NCBI RefSeq assembly: GCF_002743335.1
Contig: NZ_PDZB01000002.1
Coordinates: 198,205 to 262,204, forward strand
DNA from: Sporosarcina sp. P32b
Lineage (GTDB): Bacteria > Bacillota > Bacilli > Bacillales_A > Planococcaceae
Length of the DNA stretch: 64,000 nt
Reading direction: 5' to 3'
Part shown: piece by piece, positions 1-7,753 of the stretch
Numbering within the stretch: the stretch's first letter is position 1
How the letters are laid out: each line of letters begins with the position of its first letter
Notes under the pieces: generated by a model
Seen by the model: the letters and a program-made list of their open reading frames with translations, nothing else
What the model was told of the DNA's origin: nothing
The model's database searches: none
Program-made: the position numbers and the translations under genes

Positions 1-741
1 TACACCGACTCCGATCAACAGCAAAACGCGAGGGTTCGCAAATCCATCTGCACTTTCACCAACCGAACTGAATCCATAAACGAGTGATCCGAAACCAATT
101 GATGAATACACCAATGAAATATAATCAATTTTCGGTTTTGTAACTTCCGTAATATTGATCAAATATTTGTAGCCGAATCCGATTGAAAATAATGCGAATG
201 GAATGACGAGGATGAATAAATAACGCCATCCGAGATATTCCACGATCACACCTGATAACGTGGGACCAATCGCTGGTGCGAACATAATGACGAGTCCGAT
301 GATTCCCATAATCTTACCGCGTCTATGCGGTGGATAAATGAGCAAGAAAACGTTAAAGATGATAGGCATCAATAAACCTGTTCCGACAGCCTGAATGAGT
401 CGCCCCGTTAATAGAATCGGAAATGTCGGAGCACTCGCCGCCACGATCGTTCCAATCGTGAAGACGGTCATTGTACCGAGGAATAATTGCCTCGTCGTAA
501 ACCATTGTAAAAGTAAAGCCGAGATCGGGATAACGACCGCCATGACAAGCATGAAGCCTGTTGCCATCCATTGCACAGTCGGTAACGTAATGGAAAATTG
601 TTCCATCAGTGTGATCAGTGCGATGTTCAATAGTGTTTCATTCAAAATGGCGAAAAAGGCACCGATAATGAGTGCCAACATGATGGGCAGCACTTTCATA
701 TTCGGGTTATCCGCCAAGTATTCGTATTTCTGTTCTTCCAT
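1..741 (-). CDS. Multidrug efflux MFS transporter, DHA2-like (3' end outside window)
   Basis: The first 247 residues of a drug:H+ antiporter of the major facilitator superfamily are present; the stop lies beyond base 1. The protein opens with a short cytoplasmic stretch and then several hydrophobic helices. It carries the DHA-type motif around residues 65-85 (TGRLIQAVGTG) and a later stretch GRKIMG-like loop followed by APAIGPTLSG, the motif C of export permeases, with FNETLLN-like residues in helix 1. This pattern is typical of EmrB/MdtD-like exporters with 14 helices, but the end is missing so helix number cannot be checked. The ATG is preceded by AAAGAGG at suitable distance. Substrate cannot be told. 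A promoter was not identified in the 155 bases upstream. Confidence 0.85.
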   Translation of the reverse strand, partial: MEEQKYEYLADNPNMKVLPIMLALIIGAFFAILNETLLNIALITLMEQFSITLPTVQWMATGFMLVMAVVIPISALLLQWFTTRQLFLGTMTVFTIGTIVAASAPTFPILLTGRLIQAVGTGLLMPIIFNVFLLIYPPHRRGKIMGIIGLVIMFAPAIGPTLSGVIVEYLGWRYLFILVIPFALFSIGFGYKYLINITEVTKPKIDYISLVYSSIGFGSLVYGFSSVGESADGFANPRVLLLIGVGV

Positions 742-895
742 CTGAAAACCTCTTTCGTTGATCTCGTGAATTCGGCAATATAGTTACCGTTCATTTACTC
801 TTATCATGCTTTTTTATAGGCGATGTGTCAATCTTTCTGATTCCAAAATGGCGATCTTTTTTCCATAGATTTATTATCTCTTTTACGCATGCTAT

Positions 896-1810
896 CTAGC
901 CTAAATACTCTCCTCCACTAAAATCCAATACAGGTGATTGAGGTACGCGCCTTTGCATGTTCTCTACAGGAATAGCTGGTTGTTCATTCAAATAATTTTC
1001 AAAGTTCGTCGGGTTAAATAACGTCGAAGGACGTAAGTACGCTCGGAATTCGGGATGGGTATTCCACTGCGACACTTTGAGATCAATGACTTGTACAAAA
1101 TCCTGTTGTGTATAGCCTTCTTTCACTCTTGCGCGAATAAATTTCTTTGTTGCTGCAGATGTTGCTTTAAATTGCTTACCGGTTTTCTCGTTCAGATAAG
1201 CAATGACGAAAAGCGTAACGTCGAGAGGCTTCTCGACAAGATCATTATTCTTTATTTTTTTAAGTTCTTTAAGTTCTTTGGTTATAGGCCGTACCAGAGT
1301 GGTACAGTCCTTCGTTTCACTTTGGTACGACACAGCGTTTCGAAGTGAAACGTCCGGTGTATCAGATTGAAACGTCGCATCGTCTTCTTTTTCGTTTGGT
1401 GATGTATCAGGTTGAGACATCGCATGAGGTATGTCTAGTTCACTTTTTGCTGGCATGGCTTCTTCAAACGACGTGTCATCTTGAATAGACAAAACAGGTA
1501 GTTTAGTATAATCAATCCGATACCATTTCGTCTTATCAATTTTCATTTTGTTATATTCTGAAGTCGAAATGAGGTATCCTTGCTTTTCCAAATTATAAAT
1601 CGTGCGTTTGATCGTCATACATGACAAAAATGAAAATTCCTCCTGCCATTGATCAACTGTTTTATACACCCACTGATATTCGTCGCGCACATTTTTTGAA
1701 ATAAGTGAACGGAAATGCAATTGCTGCAGAAATAACGCTTCATTTAACCCGACTAAATGCACAAGTGACGGTAGTAATTGTAATGGCTGTTCATTGATTA
1801 ATAACTTCAT
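896..1810 (-). CDS. Phage-type replication protein with winged-helix N-terminus and conserved phage C-terminal domain
   Basis: A 304-residue DnaD/replisome-organiser-like protein. Residues 1-100 look like a winged-helix DNA-binding domain (LNEALFLQQLHF, then TIKRTIYNLEKQGYL as the recognition region). Residues about 105-195 are a variable, polar linker, and residues 200-280 match the conserved phage C-terminal domain (Phg_2220_C type: NEKTGKQFKATS, then YLRPSTLFNPTNFENYLNE). Proteins of this family start replication in Siphoviridae and prophages. No other phage gene is near, so this is a lone copy or a remnant. The start has an AGGAGG six to eight bases upstream. The linker DNA holds several related short repeats. 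A 117-residue paralogue of the N-terminal domain lies just upstream with a similar leader. Confidence 0.7.
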   Translation of the reverse strand: MKLLINEQPLQLLPSLVHLVGLNEALFLQQLHFRSLISKNVRDEYQWVYKTVDQWQEEFSFLSCMTIKRTIYNLEKQGYLISTSEYNKMKIDKTKWYRIDYTKLPVLSIQDDTSFEEAMPAKSELDIPHAMSQPDTSPNEKEDDATFQSDTPDVSLRNAVSYQSETKDCTTLVRPITKELKELKKIKNNDLVEKPLDVTLFVIAYLNEKTGKQFKATSAATKKFIRARVKEGYTQQDFVQVIDLKVSQWNTHPEFRAYLRPSTLFNPTNFENYLNEQPAIPVENMQRRVPQSPVLDFSGGEYLG

Positions 1811-1905
1811 ACTGAATTCCTCCTAAAATGTCTGTAAGTGATAGCAATTCACCACTTCACTTACTATATAGAGGACTTTTTGCGTAAGGATACTCCTTTT
1901 TAAAC
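1811..1905 (-). promoter_or_regulatory. Conserved leader of the phage-type replication gene (copy 1)
   Basis: About 80 bases directly upstream of the gene align without gaps to the leader of the paralogue at 2332-2430. Shared blocks include GTATCCTTA, CTCTATATAG and TCACTTACA-like ends. In this copy GTAAGTGA and TCACTTAC form an 8-bp inverted repeat about 15 bases apart, close to the ribosome binding site. The block may contain the promoter (CTATATAG as a -10-like element) and an operator or RNA hairpin; which of these is not decidable here. Confidence 0.5.
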
Positions 1906-1977
1906 TATTTTTTCTAGCTACAAAACTGTACGAAAAAAGAGCGGAAGCATAGGGCCTCCACTCACCTGTAATACATA

Positions 1978-2331
1978 TTAGTTGATAGTCACTACTTCCT
2001 CGCTCGCTGGTTGAAGCAAATATACCGCATTCGACTTGCATACTTCGTAATCCACGAGATACATCTTTTCTCCGAAGTTCAGTCGCTTCGAATAAATATA
2101 GCCGGACTTCTCCAGTTTTCGTATCGCTCGGATAATCGTAGCCATTGACCAGAAATTCATCACCGAATGCCACTCTTTATACGATCTGCTTACCCACTGC
2201 GTTCCTTCTTCGATATCATTTGGACCAAAAGACAGCTCATGGATTTGCTGCAAGAACATCGATTCATTGAGTCCGATCTTCGCCGCTGTGTGTGGATGAA
2301 ATTGCAGAAATGGTTCATGGATAATTTGCAT
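1978..2331 (-). CDS. Winged-helix replication-like protein, N-terminal domain only
   Basis: A 117-residue protein that resembles residues 1-105 of the next gene downstream: both have a hydrophobic LNE(A/S)(L/M)FLQQ(L/I)H motif near residue 23, QWV.(R/K)(S/T) near 47, and a TI.R.I..LEK.GY motif near 85. It lacks the phage C-terminal domain, so it may bind DNA but should not by itself recruit helicase in the same way. It could be a full small regulator or a truncated duplicate; the open frame and a leader like that of its partner (GGGGGAAACTAGT before the ATG) favour an expressed gene. The intergenic distance to the downstream gene is 167 bases, which holds that gene's own leader. Confidence 0.6.
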   Translation of the reverse strand: MQIIHEPFLQFHPHTAAKIGLNESMFLQQIHELSFGPNDIEEGTQWVSRSYKEWHSVMNFWSMATIIRAIRKLEKSGYIYSKRLNFGEKMYLVDYEVCKSNAVYLLQPASEEVVTIN

Positions 2332-2430
2332 ACTAGTTTCCCCCTACTAACTTGTTGTAAGTGGCAGCTATTTGCCTCTTCACTAGCTATATAGAGAGCT
2401 TTCTGAATAAGGATACACCTTTTGAAAATA
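2332..2430 (-). promoter_or_regulatory. Conserved leader of the short paralogue (copy 2)
   Basis: This leader matches the one at 1811-1905 over some 75 bases: AAAAGG.GTATCCTTA, CTCTATATAG, AGTGAAG and CCACTTACA in the same order and spacing. Because both genes also share their first ~100 codons, gene plus leader look like one duplicated unit. The inverted repeat seen in copy 1 is weaker here. Confidence 0.45.
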
Positions 2431-2617
2431 AAATGTGAAGATACATACAAAAAGAAGCTAGTACAGGATAGAAATGCCGTCTGTTACACAGTTGACGACC
2501 ATTTACACACCTTTCACTAACTTCTTTAAAGTGGACACATCGGATCTAGAACGAGTTGATTGATTATAATTCACGTACAGTGATCGGTATCAATCTGCGC
2601 TCCAGTTCATCTCGATG

Positions 2618-3499
2618 TTATTCATATTGTGCGGGTAACTTCAATTCTTGTCCCATCGTTTCTTCCGACTCATCGTGAGCAAAGCCTGGAGGATCCGTAG
2701 CAATTTCGAATAAAATTTCTCCATGCTCTCTGAAGTAAATCGCATTGAAGTAGTTTCGATCTTTAACTGCCGTCACGCCATAATCATGATCTGAAACATG
2801 TTCTTGCCATTCCAACTGATCTTGGTCATCTATCGCTCTCCATGCAATATGGTGAACGGTTCCGACACCCATTTGTCCTTTACCCGTTGCAGTTGCTTTA
2901 AGATCAACAATATTTCCGATATCAGCGGATGAACGGAAACGAATATAGTCTCCCTCTTTTCCAATCAGTTCAAGTCCCATGACGTTTTCCAAAAGTTCAG
3001 CTGTTTTAGTCGGTTGTGAAGAATATAAAGTAGCGCCACCGAATCCTTTAATCGCTACTTCAGGTGTCACGCCTCCAAATGTCCATGCATTTTGTTCACC
3101 TTCTGCACGCTCCACGATTTCAAGTTGAAGACCATGAGGGTCATTAAACTGTAGGTACTGCTCACCAAATCGTTCTGTCTTCGTTACATCTACGTTAAAT
3201 TTGGCTAAGCGTTGTTCCCAAAACATTAGTGCTCCAAGAGGAACAACATAAGAAGTTACACCTACTTGGCCATCTCCTATTTTCCCTTGATAGGCATTTG
3301 CCCATGGGAAGAACGTGATAATCGAACCTGGCTTGCCACCTTCATTACCGAAATATAAATGGTACGTACCTGGATCATCAAAGTTCACTGTTTTTTTCAC
3401 AAAACGTAAACCTAGAACGCCTGCATAAAAATCGACGTTTTCTTGGGGATTCCCGACAATAGCTGTTATATGATGAATTCCACTAGTTTTCTTCATCAT
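2618..3499 (-). CDS. Ring-cleaving dioxygenase of the glyoxalase fold (MhqO/MhqA family)
   Basis: A 293-residue VOC-superfamily protein with two tandem glyoxalase modules. Metal ligands fit the pattern of extradiol dioxygenases: His near residue 9 (GIHHITAI), a second His in the GTVHHIAW block near 215, and Glu in GEILFEIATDPPGF near 260. In B. subtilis relatives of this family are induced by methylhydroquinone and catechols and are thought to open or otherwise detoxify quinone adducts. An MhqR-type operator sits 52-69 bases upstream of the start, between this gene and the marR-family gene. The start ATG follows TAAGGAG; a second ATG comes directly after it. No terminator was identified downstream. 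Confidence 0.85.
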   Translation of the reverse strand: MMKKTSGIHHITAIVGNPQENVDFYAGVLGLRFVKKTVNFDDPGTYHLYFGNEGGKPGSIITFFPWANAYQGKIGDGQVGVTSYVVPLGALMFWEQRLAKFNVDVTKTERFGEQYLQFNDPHGLQLEIVERAEGEQNAWTFGGVTPEVAIKGFGGATLYSSQPTKTAELLENVMGLELIGKEGDYIRFRSSADIGNIVDLKATATGKGQMGVGTVHHIAWRAIDDQDQLEWQEHVSDHDYGVTAVKDRNYFNAIYFREHGEILFEIATDPPGFAHDESEETMGQELKLPAQYE

Positions 3500-3550
3500 G
3501 TATGTTCACTCCTTAGGTATTATAACATTCAAGTTTAGCATCAATTACAT

Positions 3551-3568
3551 TATTACTAATTCGAGATA
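3551..3568. promoter_or_regulatory. Probable MhqR operator
   Basis: Matches 15 of 18 positions of the palindrome TATCTCGAATTCGAGATA, which I recall as the B. subtilis MhqR binding consensus. The right half (AATTCGAGATA) is perfect. It lies upstream of the dioxygenase gene and downstream of the marR-family stop. Confidence 0.65.
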
Positions 3569-3580
3569 TCAGATTAAAAA

Positions 3581-4030
3581 TTACAAATTTTGATCATGTA
3601 ACCCTATTCTTTTTAGTTGTTCAATTAACTCTTGTTTTTCTATTACGCCTAACCCACTAAAAATTTCTTTCATCGCTTTTTTATGTTCTGGGAAGACTTT
3701 ATTCATCAGTTCCGTTCCTTCAAACGTCAAAGCAGCATGTGTGACCCGACGATCATTCGGACACAGTTTTCTCATTAATACGTTTTTCTTTTCTAACTGA
3801 TCAACCACATACGTAATACTACTACTGGCAATTAACACTTTCTCACCAATTTTTTGTATCGGTTGATCACCTTTGCTGTAAATGAACTCCAAAACCGCGA
3901 ACTCTGTCGGGTTTAACCCCAAACATTTTATATCTTCAATGACACGCTTTTTGATTGACTCTACAGCTCGAGTTAGAACAACGAATAATTTTAGAGATAA
4001 TGCCTCTTCCAGTTGATCTTTTGCATTCAT
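3581..4030 (-). CDS. mhqR: MarR-family repressor, MhqR-like
   Basis: A 149-residue winged-helix regulator. The MarR core is clear: LNPTEFAVLEFIY (helix 2), IQKIGEKVLIASSSITYVVDQLEKK (recognition helix, shown in part), and the wing signature CPNDRRVTHAALT near residue 90. In B. subtilis MhqR represses dioxygenase, nitroreductase and azoreductase genes and is released by quinones and catechols. Here it lies among exactly such genes, and four palindromes of the MhqR type occur within 3 kb of it. No such box was seen in its own 95-base upstream region, so autoregulation is not indicated. The assignment to MhqR rather than another MarR protein rests on sequence feel plus context. Confidence 0.75.
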   Translation of the reverse strand: MNAKDQLEEALSLKLFVVLTRAVESIKKRVIEDIKCLGLNPTEFAVLEFIYSKGDQPIQKIGEKVLIASSSITYVVDQLEKKNVLMRKLCPNDRRVTHAALTFEGTELMNKVFPEHKKAMKEIFSGLGVIEKQELIEQLKRIGLHDQNL

Positions 4031-4125
4031 ACTTATCTTCTCACTTAGTTTTACTATATTTTATTCACTCACTAGTGGCTTAAGTAATCCTATTCAATCA
4101 GAAAGAGGCGAGTATCGTCTATTCG

Positions 4126-4650
4126 TTATGCTGGATTCACTTGAAGTTCTACTGTGATTTTAATATCGTCGCCTACTAATACGCCGCCTGTTTCTAGCGC
4201 TTGGTTCCAAGTTAAACCATATTCTTTTCTAGAAATTTTGATAGCTGTTTCAAATCCAACTACGTCTACACCCCAAGGATTTTTCCCAGCTCCCGTACGC
4301 GATACGTTAAATGTAGTTTTCTTCGTAACATCTTTAACTGTCAAATCGCCAGTTACATCGTATTCGTCTTCTCCTGTTTTGACAATTTCAGTCGAATCAA
4401 ATGTGATAGTCGGATACTGTTCTACATTAAAGAAATCAGCTGAACGAAGGTGGTTATCACGATCTTCATTATTTGTATTGATCGTGTTCACATCAATCTT
4501 GAAGTCAATCTTCGCATCTGTTAAATTGTCTAGATCTCCAGTAACCGATCCTTCCACTCCAGTGAAGCTACCTCTTACATTGGATACCATCATATGTCTT
4601 ACTGAAAATCCTACGTTCGTGTGCGCTGCATCTACATTCCATTTTGTCAT
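4126..4650 (-). CDS. YceI-family lipid-binding-like protein
   Basis: A 174-residue YceI-domain protein: it starts with the signature WNVDAAHTNVGFSVRHMM and continues with RGSFTGVEG, DFFNVEQYPTITFDST and a final IKITVELQV strand. YceI proteins are beta-barrel lipocalin-like proteins that bind isoprenoid or other amphipathic molecules. There is no signal peptide, so it should be cytoplasmic. The ATG follows AGAGGAGAG. An MhqR-type palindrome is located 51-68 bases upstream, which places the gene in the quinone-stress island; an isoprenoid-quinone ligand is therefore an attractive guess but not shown. Confidence 0.88.
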   Translation of the reverse strand: MTKWNVDAAHTNVGFSVRHMMVSNVRGSFTGVEGSVTGDLDNLTDAKIDFKIDVNTINTNNEDRDNHLRSADFFNVEQYPTITFDSTEIVKTGEDEYDVTGDLTVKDVTKKTTFNVSRTGAGKNPWGVDVVGFETAIKISRKEYGLTWNQALETGGVLVGDDIKITVELQVNPA

Positions 4651-4700
4651 GTTAAAACTCTCCTCTTTATTTACGTATTAAGACTATTATACAATATAAT

Positions 4701-4718
4701 TGTCTCGAATTAAATATA
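4701..4718. promoter_or_regulatory. Probable MhqR operator
   Basis: Matches 14 of 18 positions of TATCTCGAATTCGAGATA, with the left half TCTCGAATT intact. It is upstream of the YceI gene. Confidence 0.55.
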
Positions 4719-4804
4719 TTTGATTTGGTTGTATCTGAAATCGTTGTATTTAAGTGTAAACACTCTATTACTATGACCCATATAGAACACTTTATACCTT
4801 TAGC

Positions 4805-5350
4805 TTATTTACGGATTGTATTCAATGCTGTTGTCCAAGGAATTACTTGGTCTAACATTTGGTTTACTGAAGCGGCTTGTACGTCAGCAGCTTTAAGTTC
4901 TGTGCCATTTTCAAAGTCTGTAAATAATGAAAGTGCAGGGTGAACACGAACATGCGCCACGGATAATTCGCTCAAAATACCGCGTAAATGTTCTGCTGCA
5001 CGAGCTCCGCCAACTGAACCGTATGAAACGATACCTGCTGCTTTGTCGTTCCACTCTACGCGAAGGTAGTCTAATGCATTTTTAAGTGAAGCCGAAATGG
5101 AGTGATTGTATTCTTGAACGATGAATACGAACCCGTCCTGTTTTGCGATAATTTCTGACCATGCTGCTGCACCTGATGCATCTCCACCTGCTTCGCCTAG
5201 AAGTGGTAATTTATAATCCGCGATATCAATAATCGTGTAATTCGCATCTCCGCGTTTGTCTGCCAATTCTTTTACCCATGCTCCTACTTGTGGACTTACG
5301 CGTCCTTCACGTGTGGATCCTAAAATAATACCGATGTTTGATTTTGTCAT
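4805..5350 (-). CDS. NADPH-dependent FMN reductase (azoreductase/quinone reductase type)
   Basis: A 181-residue flavodoxin-fold reductase. The FMN phosphate loop is GSTREGRVSP near residues 9-18, and the second flavin-binding loop is YNHSISASLKNALDYL near 78-95, with a GSVGGARAAEHLR motif near 110. Such enzymes reduce quinones, azo dyes or chromate at the expense of NADPH. The frame is open 17 codons further up to an ATG at 5401, but that extension is unlike the family and the internal ATG has a perfect AGGAGG seven bases before it, so the shorter form is chosen. It follows the second dioxygenase gene closely and probably shares its transcript. Confidence 0.85.
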   Translation of the reverse strand: MTKSNIGIILGSTREGRVSPQVGAWVKELADKRGDANYTIIDIADYKLPLLGEAGGDASGAAAWSEIIAKQDGFVFIVQEYNHSISASLKNALDYLRVEWNDKAAGIVSYGSVGGARAAEHLRGILSELSVAHVRVHPALSLFTDFENGTELKAADVQAASVNQMLDQVIPWTTALNTIRK

Positions 5351-5417
5351 GGTTATTTCCTCCTGTTGTTTTGTTCCAAATAATTTACTGAAAAAGCTCA
5401 TTGTTCATTCCAACTCC

Positions 5418-6401
5418 TTACAAATACTCTTTATCAAATGTACGTGTGCTACGTACTGTATCGATTGGTCTCACTGTTGCTTCAATTTCTTTACGGTTCC
5501 CTTCAAGGAATGGCGGTAATGACAGGATCTCTCCAACTGTTTCGTACGGTTCGTCTCCCATAAAACCAGGACCATCTGTCGCCCATTCAAAGAGGATGCC
5601 AGGTGCTACTGGTGCATATAAGGATTCAAAGAAGAAGCGATCCACATAGCCTGAAGTTCTAAAACCGGATGATTGCATATGGTCAATCCATTCATGCAAT
5701 ACGTTCGTATCTTCCACTCGGAAAGCAGCGTGATGTACTGTACCGAATCCTTGTCGACCAGCTGGTAACGTTTCATTATGTTCCACAATGACTTGCGCGC
5801 CATTTCCACCTTCACCGACTTCGAATAAATGGAATGAACCTTCACTTGCAATATTTCGCATGAACATTGCGTTTTCCAAAACACCTTTAAACTTATCAAA
5901 TTCAGCGATACGAATATGAATAGGTCCTAAACCTGTAATGGCGAACTCTAATGGTACGGGACCATTTTGCCAAGGTGTTCCTGACTCAATACCTTCGTTC
6001 AACTCATCGGAAACTAACATATATTGTTGATCATCAAAGTCTACAAATGAAATCGTCTTTTTACCGAAAACTTCTTCGATTCCATTATGTTGTACTTCAT
6101 ATTTTTCAAAGCGTTTCACCCAGTAATCAAGTGCCGCATCTGTCGGTACACGGAATGAAGTTTTATAAATTTCATTCGTACCATGCGTACCTTTTGGAAT
6201 ACCCGGGAAATCGAAAAATGTCATATCTGTTCCAGCTGAGCCTTTATCGTCTGCGAAGAATAAGTGATAGGTTTGCACATCATCTTGATTGACAGTTTTC
6301 TTTACGAGACGCATTCCTAATACATAGGTGAAAAATTCATAATTCTTTTCTGCACTACTCGTAATTGCTGTTACGTGATGAATTCCTTTTAAATGGTTCA
6401 T
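5418..6401 (-). CDS. Ring-cleaving dioxygenase of the glyoxalase fold (second paralogue)
   Basis: A 327-residue protein of the same MhqO/MhqA family as the gene at 2618-3499. Both begin with (L)KGIHH(V/I)TAI, then LGMRLVKKTVNQDD, and carry a second metal-site block GTVHHAAFRVED near 215 and GILFEWATDGPGF near 268. Residues beyond 290 form a tail that the other copy lacks. AGGAGG lies six bases before the chosen ATG; an ATG two codons earlier abuts the AGGAGG and is less likely. Two MhqR-type palindromes lie upstream (6435-6452 and 6517-6534), the strongest operator region of the island. The FMN reductase follows 67 bases downstream and is probably co-transcribed. Confidence 0.87.
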   Translation of the reverse strand: MNHLKGIHHVTAITSSAEKNYEFFTYVLGMRLVKKTVNQDDVQTYHLFFADDKGSAGTDMTFFDFPGIPKGTHGTNEIYKTSFRVPTDAALDYWVKRFEKYEVQHNGIEEVFGKKTISFVDFDDQQYMLVSDELNEGIESGTPWQNGPVPLEFAITGLGPIHIRIAEFDKFKGVLENAMFMRNIASEGSFHLFEVGEGGNGAQVIVEHNETLPAGRQGFGTVHHAAFRVEDTNVLHEWIDHMQSSGFRTSGYVDRFFFESLYAPVAPGILFEWATDGPGFMGDEPYETVGEILSLPPFLEGNRKEIEATVRPIDTVRSTRTFDKEYL

Positions 6402-6434
6402 ATACATCCTCCTATATATTAGCTCGTTTTGATA

Positions 6435-6452
6435 TACTATTAATTCGAGATA
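6435..6452. promoter_or_regulatory. Probable MhqR operator (proximal)
   Basis: The right half AATTCGAGATA matches the MhqR palindrome perfectly, the left half poorly (13 of 18 overall). It lies 34 bases upstream of the dioxygenase start. Confidence 0.5.
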
Positions 6453-6516
6453 AATTCATTTAAAAAAAAGAGATTGTCTTTAAATTAACGTCAATTGCAT
6501 TTGCAATTAATTAACT

Positions 6517-6534
6517 TATCTCGAATTCAATATA
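6517..6534. promoter_or_regulatory. Probable MhqR operator (distal, best match)
   Basis: TATCTCGAATTCAATATA matches 16 of 18 positions of the palindrome TATCTCGAATTCGAGATA. It is the best of the four copies in the window. Confidence 0.65.
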
Positions 6535-6594
6535 AATATAACACGGGTAAATTTCGTTGTCAACACATAAAATTTTAAATTCATTTATTCGTGG

Positions 6595-7332
6595 CTACTT
6601 CTTCACCCCACTAATAGTTCCATCCATAGACATAGCCGCAGTCATTTCAACAAAGAACAGGACAAGTGTAGTATCTTCATTCGCGACAAACGATGGTAGT
6701 GGATTGACTGGATCGGTTACCGCTTCTTGTTTGCCAATTGTCAGATGCTCCATCGTAATCTCTCCATTCATGACGTATAGGAAAGGAGTGAGACCTGAAT
6801 AGCTTGGAACGTCAACCACTTCACCTGCTTTAGGATGCGCGTCTAGAATGTAGACTTGTTGTCGTACATACAATGGGGCTTCGCTACCTTCAGGCCCAAC
6901 CATGACATACCAATCCTTATTGTCTACCGGTTTATCATGAAATTGAATTTCCGGTGATAGATCGGTTTCATTCGGTCGCACGAAGATTTGAAGCATTTCC
7001 ACTTCATCTTCATTTACTTTTTCTTCATGCCAAAACCCTGCTCCTGCATTCATCAACATTAATTTCCCGCGAGCAATCGGCGCTTCAAATCCTGCAGAAT
7101 CACGATGATGCATGACGCCAGAGCCAATATAGCTTAAAATTTCATCATTGATATGCTGGTGCATTTTAATCGTTAACCCTTTTTTCATCACCGCATGATC
7201 AATGATCGCTAATGGTCCAAATGCCGTGTCTGTTGTTTCATCACCAAGAATGTCGCCCGGTTGAACGCGTGTAATGGTGAAGGGTCCTCTAAATGGCACG
7301 GCATGATGTCCTGCTGCAAGTTTTTGTAACAA
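6595..7332 (-). CDS. Pirin-family protein
   Basis: A 245-residue bicupin of the pirin family. The N-terminal cupin shows the pirin metal-site pattern: FGPLAIIDHAV, then HQHINDEILSYIGSGVMHHRDS (shown in part) and INAGAGFWHEEK-like residues; the C-terminal cupin is more divergent, as usual. Some pirins act as quercetinase, an activity on aromatic diols that would suit the island. The start is set by a strong AAAGGAGG eight bases before a TTG; an ATG nine codons... upstream would lack a ribosome binding site and would put the AAAGGAGG inside the gene. It follows a long hairpin and has none of the MhqR boxes directly upstream. Confidence 0.82.
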   Translation of the reverse strand: MLQKLAAGHHAVPFRGPFTITRVQPGDILGDETTDTAFGPLAIIDHAVMKKGLTIKMHQHINDEILSYIGSGVMHHRDSAGFEAPIARGKLMLMNAGAGFWHEEKVNEDEVEMLQIFVRPNETDLSPEIQFHDKPVDNKDWYVMVGPEGSEAPLYVRQQVYILDAHPKAGEVVDVPSYSGLTPFLYVMNGEITMEHLTIGKQEAVTDPVNPLPSFVANEDTTLVLFFVEMTAAMSMDGTISGVKK

Positions 7333-7361
7333 TCGTAACTCCTCCTTTTTCATCGTATACA

Positions 7362-7396
7362 ATAAAATCGACTATCCAAGAGGAAGTCGATTTTAT
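7362..7396 (-). terminator. Perfect 12-bp inverted repeat between two island genes
   Basis: ATAAAATCGACT and AGTCGATTTTAT form a perfect 12-bp stem with an 11-base loop. It stands between the monooxygenase stop and the pirin start, where it may end or attenuate the transcript from the upstream pair. The T-rich part is inside the stem, so it could instead be an operator. Confidence 0.5.
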
Positions 7397-7433
7397 GTTA
7401 TAGTACGTGTTTTACACAAATACTTCTAGCTAT

Positions 7434-7739
7434 TTAGTTTACAGGTCCTTTATTGATCGCAGTCAATGTAGGATTAACAGCAAAGATTTTTGCGTTAACG
7501 CCCGTAATGCCAAAACTAGCTAATCTCTTTGTATGCATTTCTACATATTTTTCAGCCGATTCTTTTGTTTCGAAATTGTAAATTCCACCGGCTTCTTTGG
7601 CTTCAGGATCTTCTGTCCATATTTTCCAAATGAATCCCTCTTCTTCATTGATGCTTTTCGCCAAATCAGCAAATCCTTCTGCCATTTCTTCTCCAAACGG
7701 TCCATCCATTTTAAAATCAACTTGTGCAATATAGCTCAT
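7434..7739 (-). CDS. YdhR-type putative monooxygenase
   Basis: A 101-residue dimeric alpha-beta barrel-like protein of the YdhR family: it starts SYIAQVDFKMDGPFGEEM, with EEEGFIWKIWTEDPEAKEAGGIYNFET (shown split by loops) and ends GVNAKIFAVNPTLTAIN. The E. coli homologue is a structural relative of aromatic mono-oxygenases such as ActVA-Orf6. The chosen ATG has AAGGAG seven bases upstream; a frame-compatible start six codons earlier overlaps the previous gene and lacks support. It lies just after the SpxH-like gene, overlap or near-overlap indicating one transcript. Oxidation of an aromatic substrate is an inference from family and context. Confidence 0.75.
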   Translation of the reverse strand: MSYIAQVDFKMDGPFGEEMAEGFADLAKSINEEEGFIWKIWTEDPEAKEAGGIYNFETKESAEKYVEMHTKRLASFGITGVNAKIFAVNPTLTAINKGPVN

Positions 7740-7753
7740 GATCATTCTCCTTT

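Noticed and set aside
353-745. Open frames on both strands over the MFS gene
   Set aside because: They are shadows of the transporter frame, which has helix-rich composition and MFS motifs and runs off the left edge.
1823-2450. Two frames of 86 and 116 codons across the leaders of the replication-type genes, with similar peptide stretches
   Set aside because: The similarity follows from the duplicated DNA, both frames overlap real genes in another frame and no ribosome binding site was found. Kept only as part of the leader finding.
5351-5401. Longer start (17 more codons) for the FMN reductase
   Set aside because: The extension is unlike the family, and the internal ATG has a perfect AGGAGG at ideal distance.
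7333-7362. Longer start for the pirin gene
   Set aside because: It would place the strong AAAGGAGG inside the coding region, and it has no site of its own.
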